From contig CM060202.1 in NCBI GenBank assembly GCA_030562195.1, positions 14,632,001 through 14,696,000 of the forward strand: a stretch of 64,000 nucleotides of DNA, written 5' to 3'. The stretch comes from Nipponacmea schrenckii (taxonomy: Eukaryota > Mollusca > Gastropoda > Lottiidae). The notes under the pieces are model-generated. The model was not told the origin of the DNA. It worked only from the letters and a program-made list of their open reading frames with translations, and searched no databases. The position numbers and the translations under genes were made by a program. The number at the start of each line of letters is the position of its first letter. Position 1 is the first letter of the stretch. This document shows, one piece after another, positions 34,601 through 44,016 of the stretch.

Positions 34601-37600
34601 TTGTAATTAAAAAGAGTGACAAAGGTTCATGTTGCGTTATATTAAATAGGGAAGATTATATTGCAGAAGCAGAGCATCAATTGAATAATCCTAAACACTA
34701 TGCAATTTTACCGGAGCCGATTTTTAAAGAAACTGCTAATATGATAAACAATATTCTTGCCGACTTAGTTAAAACAAGTCATTTAAAACAGAAACAATAT
34801 GACTATCTTTCTGCCAAACCTGATTGCCGCGAGAGACACTTATACACTTTGCCGAAAATTCATAAGAATCCTACCAAGGATTGGTTCATGCCTAATAGAA
34901 TCCCTAAAGGCCGCCCGATTATCTCTGACTGTGGTAGTGAGTCTTATGCAGTGTCAAAATACATCGATCATTTCTTACTACCACTAGCATGTCAACATCG
35001 AGCCTACCTTAAGGACACAACTGACTTTGTCAATAAAATAAAAAACCTCAAAGTCCCTTCAAATGCTATTCTAATTTCAATAGACGTAACTTCTATGTAC
35101 ATCAATATCGACAACACTACTGGCCTAATGGCAGTTCGCAAAGCTTTTGACAGAAACCCAGATCCAGACAGACCCGACGATGCAATTCTACAGCTTTTAG
35201 AGATTTGTCTTAGTCGCAATGATTTCACGTTTAATGGTAAAACATATCTACAAACCTCAGGTACAGCTATGGGCAAACGATTCGCCCCTTCATACGCAAA
35301 CCTTTTCATGGCAGAGTGGGAACGTGAGGTATTACCCCTTTGTCCATTTGACCCACTTTTCTATGGACGCTTCTTAGATGACATTTTCATGGTTTGGACT
35401 TACTCCATAGAACAATTTTGGCAATTTTTTGAAATCCTCAACAACCACCACCCGTCCATCAAACTAACAGCCAGTGTCAGTCACAAAAGCATAGATTTTC
35501 TCGATACTACTGTTTTTAAAGGTGATTCCATAGCGGAGACTAATAAATTAGATATTAAAGTATATTTCAAAGAAACCGACACTCATCAACTTTTGCATAA
35601 GAGCTCATTTCATCCAAAACATACATTTTCTGGAATTATTAAGTCACAAGTTTTACGATTTCACCGAATTTGCACAAGGCCTTCTGATTTCAACCAAGCC
35701 TGTACGATTGTTTTCTCAAAACTGAAAGAGCGTGGATACTCTAAACGATTTTTACGAAACATAAAAAATTCCACATTAGCACGGTTAGCAGCTAAAAATA
35801 GACTTTATGCCGAAGGGCCTCCAGGTTTAAGGAGTGCCCCATGTATGTCAACCAGATGCAAAACATGTCCCTTTATATCAGAAACGCATTATTTTCAAAG
35901 TAACTCTACGAATAAAAGATACCCGATCCAAGAGCACCTAACATGTGAAAACTCGAATGTAATATACTTAATTTCATGTAAAAAATGTCCCAAACAATAT
36001 ATCGGGGAAACAAAGAACAAATTACGCACTCGTTTTAATGCTCACAGATCAGATATTAAATTAAAAAAAGACAAGCCTGTTTCTAACCATTTCAATCTTG
36101 ACGACCATTCACTTGACGATCTCACCCTAACCCCAATTGAGCGCATAGAAATCGACTTGCCCGAAGATGAAACTACCAAATTCCGTCAATCTAGAGAAGC
36201 CCATTGGATTGAGACATTGAATACAGCAAGACCCATAGGACTTAATATTCACCACAGTGTAGGCATAGCACCCTTTGTTACAACCAGTAATAAAGCAAGT
36301 AAGATAGTTCAAACCCATTAAAAGAGTCTTCAAGAGAAATTTCCTCATGTCTATAAACAGAAAATGATAGTGGCATATTCAAAAAATCAGAACTTAAATG
36401 ACAACCTTGTTCATAGCAAACTAAAAATAATCTGTACTTAATAGGTACTATACTACTCGCCCATCGGGCGAGTTATTTTATTTTTTCTAATTTCAGATCA
36501 GAAGAGAAGAAAATCATCCAACAGATCCAGATCCCAATTTCTCAATAAGATATTTGTTCCACCCTAGGCCTGTACATTTGGGAGATTCAATCCCTCCCTT
36601 CCCCGAAATCTAAATGTATTTGTTTTTCTCTGTTAAAAGAATCTACAGTGGACAACAACGGCCGGTTACTAACGCTTGACGACTAGACGAAGAAAAAAAG
36701 AACGGATATGACGGCAGGTTAAAATTTGATGTGGTTTATATTACAGGTCAATATACTTTAAGAAGAGTTCCTGAAAGTTATGCAGTGTTAGGTGAAAATT
36801 ATAGATTACAATGTGATGTTACAGATTCACCTACTCTTGTAGATTTCCGTAGAAACAATACTGTTGTATGTAATATGATAAACTGTGAGAGTAATACAAT
36901 AGATAATAGATATAAATGTGGATGTATAAATAATAACAACAAACAACTATATCTCAATATAAGTAATATAAATAAACAAGATGATACAACATGGTCTTGT
37001 AGAGGTAATTCTGGTAAACAAGGATCAACTAATGTATCAGTTTATTGTAAGTTGATATCCATCCCATGTATCCAATATTTCTTTACTAATTAAATGAGTA
37101 CAAAGTTCGGATTTGCTACGAGTAGAGTAATTAATTACAGACGAAGTATTTAACAGTACAGGTTGTTTGCTATTATACAAAAACGGTCTAAACTCCGTTT
37201 GATTTACATGGAAAAGACACCTCGTAGTTTGGTTTATTCAGTTTTGAAAAGAAAGGAACACAAATCTCAAAATGTTTTCAAAGATCTTGCCTTCCAGCTT
37301 CTTGGCATTGATCTTTCTGAGAGTAGCCGTATCCATTAACGGAAATAATGAGGCACGAGGTCACCCGATTTAATAAAAAAAAAAAACAACAACACAACAA
37401 GCAGTATCTTTTTTTCCCGCGAAACATGAAATTAGTTCTATTGTTTCTTTGCATCACCTTATTTGTTTTAAAGTCAATTGCAACAGAATTATCAGAGTAT
37501 AATTTTAATAGATGTCCAGAGAATATACAATTTAACCATCCCAGTGATAATATAGATCTTATAGAAGGAAAGAGTCAGAGTGTTAACTGTTTAGCTGATT

Positions 37601-40600
37601 GTAAACCAGATTGTAACATCAACTGGTCTAAAGATGGTTCAACAACAATTCTAAATAACCCTTTATCACTTAGTACTAGAGATCAAACTGGTTCTTATAC
37701 CTGTACGGGTTACACATGTATTAAATAAACAACTTACAAAACAACTTCATGTTCAGATTTATGGTAAGTGAACTGATATTATTAAGTAACATTTTAAATC
37801 ATTTAATTGATAATAACCTCATATAATCACTTAACGCTTTGTATCCAACAAAATCAAACCAATCTATATATAAGTGGATTGGAAATAGTTGGTTAATAAT
37901 TATGTAATATAGTCCGTAACTTTCTACATACACATTCAAGACCAGATAAAATGATAACAATTGGTTGAATTCATATTTTAATAGCGAAGTTTCTGAATAT
38001 TTTCTTGAAATCATCAAAAAATCATCTTTTAAGGTAATATCAAAAGTTTAAATAGGAAACTTTTAGATTAAAGTTAAAGGTAACAATAATTAGAAGTTGT
38101 TTAATTATCATATTGTTTATATTATAGGTCAATATACTTTAAAAGGAGGTCCTGAAAGTTATGCAGTTTTAGGTGAAAATTATAGATTACAATGTGATAT
38201 TACAGATTCACCTAGTGGTGTTCATTTTCTAAGAAACAATATTGTTTTATGTACTATGTTCACTGAGTCCTGTGAGAGTACTACACCAATAGATAATAGA
38301 TATAAATGTGGATGTATAAATAATAACAACAAACAACTATATCTCAATATAAGTAATATAAATAAACAAGATGATACAACATGGTCTTGTAGAGGTAATT
38401 CTGGTAAACAAGGATCAACTAATGTATCAGTTTATTGTAAGTATGATTTAGATCCTTACTTATCAAATCAAAATAACAAATAAAAAGTCTTTTGCTTTAA
38501 TACAGCTTTATCAATCTTAATTTCCAATTCATCATTTAAGAAAAAAAGTTTTTGGATAAGCAGAAACTAATTTAATTTCTTGAAACATTTGTGTGACGCA
38601 TTATTTGTTTTAAGTCAAAAGCAACAGTATGCTCAAAGTATAATTTTTATAGATGGTCCAGAGAATATAAGATTTAACTCTACTAGTGATAAGATAGATG
38701 TTATAGAAGGAAAGAGTCAGAGTGTCAACTGTTTAGCTGATTGTAAACCAGATTGTAACATCAAGTGGTCTAAAGATGGTTCAACAACAATTCTAAATAA
38801 CCCTTTATCACTTAGTACTAGAGATCAAACTGGTTCTTATACCTGTACAGTTATACATACTGTATTAAATAAACAACTTACAAAACAACTTAATGTTCAA
38901 ATTTATTGTAAGTATATACTTAATAAAAAAAGTGCTTCTTATACCTGTACAGTTACACATACTGTATAAAATATACAACTTACAAAAAAATTTTAATGTT
39001 CCGAATTTTAAGAATATAATAATTTATTAATAATACAAATTAGAATTGTAATTTTAAAAAAAACTGATTCTTATATACTTGTTACTGTATGAAAAAAACT
39101 TGCTGTTCAGATTTAATGTCAGTATATCATACTATATCATGTTCAACTTATTGTTACTATGGCCCTGGCGAACTTACTTTACATGTTAAACTGATTGTTA
39201 TTATTTCAGATGGTCATGATAACTTACTTTCTCATCAGATGTAACAAGTATCAATATAATGGAAGGTAGAAATCAAACTATAACATGTTTAACTGATTGT
39301 TTTTATTTCAGATGGTCCTGGTAAACTTTCTTTCTCACCAGATGTAACAAATATCAATATAATAGAAGGTAGAATTCAAACTATAACATGTTTAACTGAT
39401 TGTTATTATTTCAGATGGTCATGATAACTTACTTTCTCATCAGATGTAACAAGTATCAATATAATAGAAGGTAGAAATCAAACTATAACATGTTTAACTG
39501 ATTGTTATTATTTCAGATGGTCCTGATATACTTACTTTCTCATCAGATGTAACAAGTATCAATATAATAGAAAGTAGAAATCAAACAATAACATGTTTAA
39601 CTGATTGTTATTATTTCAGATGGTCATGATAACTTACTTTCTCATCAGATGTAACAAGTATCAATATAATAGAAGGTAGAAATCAAACTATAACATGTTT
39701 AACTGATTGTTATTATTTCAGATGGTCCTGATATACTTACTTTCTCATCAGATGTAACAAGTATCAATATAAAAGAAGGTAGAAACTAAACTATAACATG
39801 TTTAACTGATTGTTATTATTTCAGATGGTCCTTGTAAACTTTCTTTCTCACCAGATGTAACAAGTATCAATATAATAGAAGGTAGAAATCAAACTATAAC
39901 ATGCTGAACTGATTGTTATTATTTCAGATGGTCTGATGAACTTACTTTCTCACCAGATGTAACAAGTATCAATATAATAGAAAGTAGAAATCAAACAATA
40001 ACATGTTTAACTGATTGTTATTATTTCAGATGGTCCTGATGAACTTACTTTCTCACCTGATATAACAAGTATCAATATAATAGAAGGTAGAAATCAAACT
40101 ATAACATGTTTAACTGATTGTTATAAATGTAATTATAAATGGACTGGACCAGTTTCATCATCAACTACAGATCTTGTATTGACTCAAATAAAAAGAAATC
40201 AAGAAGGAAACTATACATGTGAAGCTACCAATATTAAAAATACAAACCCTAAAACAAGATCTAAATCTATACTGGTTAATGTACATTGTAAGTATATCAC
40301 TGCATTACTTGAGCACTTTAAGATGGAATTTTTCGCGTATAGGAAAACTTCGTAAACTACATGCAAAAAATCCAAAATGATCTACCATAAAAACACGAAA
40401 TGATGTTACACTTACATTTAGTCTGTCAGAACTATTGCTATGGACTTAGAATGAAATAGTTCCTAGAACATTTGGAAAATAGTTTTGAAATTTGAAATCG
40501 GTAGAAAGTTTATTAACGAAAAGTGATCAACAATTGTTATATACTTAAATGAAAAATGAAAAAAAAAACCTGCCAACAAAGCACATGTAGAATGAGAAAC

Positions 40601-43600
40601 CTAGAAAGAAACAAAAAATTTGAAGACAATATACTCCCATGCAGATAAAATCATATTGACTATGGACTTGGTGCTTTATTTATGTTTAAGATCCACCTGA
40701 AATAATCAGTATAACATCTGATGCTGTAATAACGAAGCTGATGAAGGTCCCCTTTTCCTATCAGTTTTCATTAATATATATCATGTTTATTCATTATCAA
40801 CGCTGAATGATTTCAACTCTTCATTGCGACATATTGTATTGAGTACACCTTGTTTCATCTTAATTGAATGATTTTTTCCAGATTAGGTTGTTTATTTGTT
40901 GAATTAATTCTATATACTGGTAACTAATGTTAGTTGCAATAATTATGTTTCAGATACACCAGATATAACAAGTATCACATCTGATGCTGTAAATAACGAA
41001 GCTGATGAAGGTTCTGATGTCATATTTAATTGTAATGTGGATAGTAAACCAGTATCTACTATTACCTGGTCATCTTCCACAAGTACTGATACTAACACTG
41101 GTCAACAGTGGACATTAACTCAAGCTAAATGTCAGGATACAGGAATTTATACATGTACAGCTAATAATGGTATTGGTCCAACAACTACAAAATCTTTACC
41201 ATTAAATATTAGATGTAAGTATATAATTAATCAGTATACTATAATCTATAAATGTTCAGCTAATAATGGTATTGGTTCAACAACTGCTAAATCTTCAACA
41301 TTGAATATTGGATGTAAGTGTATTAAGTGAGTATACTATAATCTCTACATGTACAGCAATTAATGGTATGGTCAGCTAGCTACGAAATCTTTACCATTAA
41401 ATATTATATGTAGGTATATAAATAGCTAAATATCAGGATACAGGAATCTACACATGTACAGCTAATAATTGTATTTGGCAGTCAAATACTAAATCTTTAC
41501 CATTAAATATTAGATGTAAGTATATTGAATCAGTAAACTGATAATATTATTTAATTAGTAACATTTTTATCAATCATTGTACAGCTACAACTGTTATCTA
41601 TTAAACAGCATGATTAAATAGTATTGATACCATAGATTTTCTACCAAGGTCCACCGATACTTAAAGAAGAACTGAAGAAAGAAATCAAGGGAAACATTGG
41701 AGAAACAGTTTTACTGGAAATAAACATAGAAGCTTATCCTGAACCAAGTTTTGTATGGAAACAACTGATATCTGATGTAGAATATCCATTTGCCAAAACT
41801 GAGAAAGTTTCTGAAAATAATTTTATATCTACATTAGAATTGATATTAGACAAGTCATCGTTTGGTTATTATATTATTACTGTACAAAATATTATTAATG
41901 GTGAAACCAGGGTCAAAAAACCCGGGGAATTAAAATCATTGAACAAGGTAATATTTTATATTCTTCTGACATTATACTTTTATATCTACATTAAAATTGT
42001 TTACTGTCCACAATATTATTAATGATAGAAATTAACCCATTGAAAAAGGTAATGCTATATATAATCTTATAATGTCATACACAATTTTTGAATTGATGCT
42101 AAACGAATTAGTTCTTATATTGATACTGAAAAAATAATATTAAAGGTGAAAAAAGAGTATATTGTTTGACCTCATTAGTTGAAACTTCTTACTGAATTTA
42201 TCTATTCTGCAGACTCGGATATTGAAGTAGATTCTGGTTACACAACTGGTTATCAGGAAGGTTTAGGTACTGGATATCAAGAAGGTTTAGGTACTGGTAT
42301 TGGAATTGGTATTGGTATATCTGTTGTTTGTGTATTTCTGGTTTTACTGACAATATTTATTTGTAGAAAATATCATTCAGGTATTAACCTCAAATATCTT
42401 AATTTATAACGGATGTAGTCTAAAAAGAACAATATCTAGAGATACATTTCCTTTAAAGTATCTTGACGCTAATTTCTTTTTTTTGTAATTTTGAAATTAC
42501 TGTATTGACTTAAGCAAATAAGTCTCCTTTTTATTCTGAAAGTTTCAACATAAAAGAAATCAAGTCAAAAATAGTTTAAACTACTAATTATTTTATACTA
42601 ACATCATTCAAGATAAATTAAGTTTGATAAATAAGATACGTTAATCCAAACAGCGTACTTTAAAAATGTTCTCAAGAATTATTTGCAGAGTTATTAATGA
42701 AATCTAATTTGCATACTGCCCATTCAAAACAGAACTACATGACATTTGTGTTCATGAGTAGATTAATTTCTCTTAATGAAATAATATTGTTTGATGTACG
42801 GTAGTATAAGAACCTAACGCGAATATCTAGACAAAGCCAAAATCATGTTATTGATCTTACTTTGTAGCAAAGAAGAAATTACCAGAAGATAGGTAGGTTT
42901 TACTTTTCTTTTCTATTAAAACTCTAGATCTATATACAATCAATTATGTTATTGCTCTTTTTATACGCCCACATGAAAATGTGGACGTATATTGCCATCA
43001 CCCATGTCGGTCCGTCGGTCCGTCCGTCCGTCAACAATTACTTGTGTACACGATACAGGCCAGAGTTTTTATCCGATTTGAATGAAACTTGGTATGTGTA
43101 TTCATCTTGATAATATCTCGGACAAGTTTGAAAATGGCACGATTTCAGATGTCGGCATATGAGTTATTGCACTTGATTAAATGAAAAATCATTAAAATTT
43201 ACTTGTGTTCGCAATAGAAGCTGTAGTTTTCATCCGATTTGAATGAAACTTGGTATGTGTATTCATCTTGATAATATGTTGCCAGATGTCTGTTTATGAG
43301 TTATTGCCCTTAATTAAATGAAAAAATGTTAAAATTTACTTTTGTACGCAATAGAAGCTGTAGTTTTTATCCGATTTGAATGAAACATGGTATGTGTATT
43401 CATCTTAATAACATCTTGGACAAGTTTAAAAATGGTGTGATTCCAGATGTCGGTTTATGAGTTATTGACCTTGATTAAATGAAAAAACATGGAATATTCT
43501 GTTTGTTGAAGTGGGCGTATGTTACCTTGCCTGGCTAGCTATCTTTAAAATTTGGATAGATTATATAATAATTACCTTTCATTCATTTACTTGACATATG

Positions 43601-44016
43601 AAGTCAGGTTTTAATGAGTTCATTAAGTTAAGAAATATATCAGCGACAGAATGATAATAATTTTAACGTTACTTTTCAGTTATGCAACGTTTTCAAATAG
43701 AATCTCAGAAGGTAACGTTTTACATATTAAAAGATAAAACAATTAACATATAATATGCTCAATTTTGTTAAAATCACATGAAATATTATATTTCAACATA
43801 ATATAAGTAAACATGTAAATGTATCAAAGATAGTATGATGATTCTGGCCAGACCAAAATATCTTGAAAAAGGGATGACAAGTAGCTTGTAAGTTGTAAGT
43901 ATTTCTGTCTTACAGATAGAACATATGAAGATTTAAATACTCGTCCTGAAGTTTATGAGAATAATCAACAGAATTCTGGAGATTTAAAAGAATATGAAAA
44001 TATATCAAGAAATTAA
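31124..44016 (+). CDS. Multi-Ig receptor gene R3
   Basis: Order after the gap: A1 (36747-37046), broken B1 (about 37498-37763), A2 (38128-38436), B2 (38653-38907), C (40030-40287), D (40954-41214), E (41649-41947), transmembrane (42213-42380), microexons (42868-42892, 43680-43711), tail (43916-44016). All are phase 1-1 except the microexon pair (1-2, 2-1). It would be a type I receptor with up to six Ig domains and a tail bearing YATF, YEDL, YENN and YENI. Two breaks: B1 has a lost G near its start, and E has two extra bases near its end. Both exons can be skipped in frame. Intron 1 is full of mobile elements. Expected on the cell surface, perhaps of haemocytes, if the PU-box is functional. 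Confidence 0.65.
31624..31690. repeat. 28-bp minisatellite remnant beside the gap
   Basis: Two degenerate units with GACTAGTCTC and GATATACATC, as in R4 intron 1. Confidence 0.7.
31691..32295. other. R3 intron 1, between minisatellite and foldback element
   Basis: Unique sequence, ending in a part shared with R4 intron 1 (GAAGAGGTTTCCT and CAATCAGACG). Confidence 0.5.
32721..32882. mobile_element. Small MITE nested in the foldback element
   Basis: AAATATAGACCCAAC at one end and its inverse at the other; the middle also pairs (GAATGTTTTATTAG with CTAATAAAACATTC). No coding capacity. Confidence 0.65.
33250..33489 (-). repeat. tRNA-SINE-like sequence, candidate
   Basis: On the minus strand GGTGGCTCAGTGGAACGGCG resembles a tRNA A-box. 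A clear B-box is not found. GC-rich compared with its surroundings. Confidence 0.3.
34425..36475 (+). mobile_element. Penelope-like element
   Basis: Coding traces start at an ATG at 34425 in one frame and continue from about 34576 in another. The main ORF has reverse transcriptase and a GIY-YIG nuclease. After the stop, an 8-bp hairpin ACTCGCCC-ATC-GGGCGAGT lies at 36455-36473. A TTGATGAC...TTTGAAACG stretch at about 34155-34195 recalls a degenerate hammerhead. The exact ends are not determined. Confidence 0.75.
34576..36321 (+). CDS. Penelope-like reverse transcriptase with GIY-YIG endonuclease
   Basis: 581 codons, uninterrupted. The RT fingers/palm region includes KSDKGSCCVILN near the start, RPIISDCGS (about 115-123) and the catalytic FLDDIF (from 266, in place of the YxDD of most RTs). 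A cysteine cluster CMSTRCKTCPF precedes the GIY-YIG domain, whose core motifs are VIYLI (about 462) and YIGETK (about 475), with downstream R and H residues (RFNAHR). In the family it copies element RNA into DNA at sites nicked by the nuclease. The N-terminal part (34425-34572) reads in the neighbouring frame because of one additional base next to an A-run, so this copy is nearly intact. It sits in R3 intron 1. Confidence 0.88.
   Translation: MYFKKNDSIVIKKSDKGSCCVILNREDYIAEAEHQLNNPKHYAILPEPIFKETANMINNILADLVKTSHLKQKQYDYLSAKPDCRERHLYTLPKIHKNPTKDWFMPNRIPKGRPIISDCGSESYAVSKYIDHFLLPLACQHRAYLKDTTDFVNKIKNLKVPSNAILISIDVTSMYINIDNTTGLMAVRKAFDRNPDPDRPDDAILQLLEICLSRNDFTFNGKTYLQTSGTAMGKRFAPSYANLFMAEWEREVLPLCPFDPLFYGRFLDDIFMVWTYSIEQFWQFFEILNNHHPSIKLTASVSHKSIDFLDTTVFKGDSIAETNKLDIKVYFKETDTHQLLHKSSFHPKHTFSGIIKSQVLRFHRICTRPSDFNQACTIVFSKLKERGYSKRFLRNIKNSTLARLAAKNRLYAEGPPGLRSAPCMSTRCKTCPFISETHYFQSNSTNKRYPIQEHLTCENSNVIYLISCKKCPKQYIGETKNKLRTRFNAHRSDIKLKKDKPVSNHFNLDDHSLDDLTLTPIERIEIDLPEDETTKFRQSREAHWIETLNTARPIGLNIHHSVGIAPFVTTSNKASKIVQTH
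36476..36746. other. R3 intron 1, 3' end
   Basis: Short intron remainder between the Penelope element and exon A1. Nothing recognised. Confidence 0.5.
36747..37046 (+). CDS. R3 Ig exon A1
   Basis: 300 nt. Variable island TLVDFRRNNTVVCNMINC between conserved LQCDVTDSP and YKCGCINNNNKQLYLNISN. Acceptor TTACAG|GTCAA, donor TATT|GTAAGT. Confidence 0.75.
37272..37373 (+). CDS. 33-codon signal-like ORF upstream of R3 exon B1
   Basis: Begins MFSKILPSSFLALIFL and ends GHPI-stop; the same length as 747-848 in R1 with only a few changes. See that entry for the alternative-leader idea. Confidence 0.3.
   Translation: MFSKILPSSFLALIFLRVAVSINGNNEARGHPI
37428..37763 (+). pseudogene. R3 exon B1 with upstream leader, frameshifted
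   Basis: The leader MKLVLLFLCITLFVL is present at 37428. The exon proper starts after TTTTAATAG near 37498, where ATGTCCAG replaces ATGGTCCAG, one base short. Near the end, ACGGGTTACACATG carries further indels that cause a stop (37726). The donor ATG|GTAAGT is kept. Read from the leader, the frame stays open through most of the Ig domain, so the loss of one base matters only for splicing from A1. Confidence 0.55.
38128..38436 (+). CDS. R3 Ig exon A2
   Basis: 309 nt. Variable island GVHFLRNNIVLCTMFTESC. The 3' 150 nt match A1 without a difference in the parts I compared. Confidence 0.75.
38653..38907 (+). CDS. R3 Ig exon B2
   Basis: 255 nt, open: DGPENIRFNSTSDKIDV, SVNCLADCKPDCNIKW, DQTGSYTC. 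Directly behind the donor lies a partial copy of the exon end (about 38930-38969). Confidence 0.75.
39209..40029 (+). repeat. Array of exon C acceptor units
   Basis: Eight truncated copies of the exon C 5' end precede the complete exon. AG dinucleotides end at 39209, 39311, 39414, 39516, 39619, 39721, 39824 and 39927, spaced 102-103 bp. Each has TTATTTCAG then ATGGTC and no donor. Units with CATGATAAC run into TAA after about 11 codons; units with CCTGATATAC read to ...CLTDCYYFRWS-stop. Units 3-6 alternate the two types, a sign of dimer-wise amplification. Confidence 0.85.
40030..40287 (+). CDS. R3 Ig exon C
   Basis: 258 nt, phase 1-1, open: DGPDELTFSPDITSINIIEG, first Cys in TITCLTDC, core Trp in YKWTGP, strand F in NQEGNYTCEATN. 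The complete last unit of the array. R4 has no exon C. Confidence 0.75.
40954..41214 (+). CDS. R3 Ig exon D (I-set-like)
   Basis: 261 nt, open: TPDITSITSDAVNNEADEGS, FNCNVDSKP, TITWSSS, CQDTGIYTCTANNGIG. Acceptor GTTTCAG|ATAC, donor AGAT|GTAAGT. The intron before it is conserved with R4. Confidence 0.75.
41215..41515 (+). repeat. Array of exon D 3' halves with donors
   Basis: Three further copies of the D exon 3' half, each ending in a donor-like border at 41313 (GGAT|GTAAGT), 41409 (ATAT|GTAGGT) and 41515 (AGAT|GTAAGT). None has an acceptor; only the third regains the CAGGATACAGG strand-F region. Relics of the same kind are at 16750, 49385 and 60200. Confidence 0.7.
41649..41947 (+). CDS. 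R3 exon E, shifted end
   Basis: 299 nt, where the phase-preserving lengths are 294 or 297. The domain reads normally to NIINGETR, then AAAAAACCCGGGG adds two bases compared with R2, so the splice to the transmembrane exon goes out of frame and meets TAG within eight codons. Skipping E restores the frame. Confidence 0.65.
42213..42380 (+). CDS. R3 transmembrane exon
   Basis: 168 nt, phase 1-1. Stalk with two tandem GYQEGLGT repeats, then GIGIGIGISVVCVFLVLL and a RKYH stop-transfer. The GxGxG run is unusual for a single span and could favour helix packing. Confidence 0.72.
42868..42892 (+). CDS. R3 microexon 1 (25 nt)
   Basis: TTTGTAG|CAAAGAAG to GATAG|GTAGGT, encoding AKKKLPED. Conserved in R2 and R4; shifts phase from 1 to 2. 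Confidence 0.7.
42957..43546. mobile_element. Dispersed repeat 'TATACGCCCAC', full copy
   Basis: Between microexons 1 and 2 of R3. Starts TATACGCCCACATGAAAATG (itself a hairpin with GTGGACGTATA), then CCGT repeats, three tandem segments with GATTTGAATGAAACTTGGTA, and ends GTGGGCGTAT...GCTATCTTTA. R4 has the empty site near 50938, which fixes the ends within a few bases. Confidence 0.7.
43680..43711 (+). CDS. R3 microexon 2 (32 nt)
   Basis: TTTTCAG|TTATGC to GAAG|GTAACG, encoding SYATFSNRISE; returns phase 2 to 1. Contains one tyrosine (YATF). Confidence 0.7.
43916..44016 (+). CDS. R3 cytoplasmic tail exon and stop
   Basis: Encodes DRTYEDLNTRPEVYENN and ends EYENISRN-stop. Three tyrosines: YEDL (YxxL), YENN and YENI (both YxN, a Grb2-type SH2 motif; YENI is also YxxI). 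The YxxL/I pair resembles an ITAM but the 19-residue spacing is longer than usual. Acceptor TTACAG|ATAG. Confidence 0.7.

Noticed and set aside
36455..36473. Hairpin ACTCGCCC-ATC-GGGCGAGT as a bacterial terminator
   Set aside because: The context is a eukaryotic Penelope element; more likely an element end structure.
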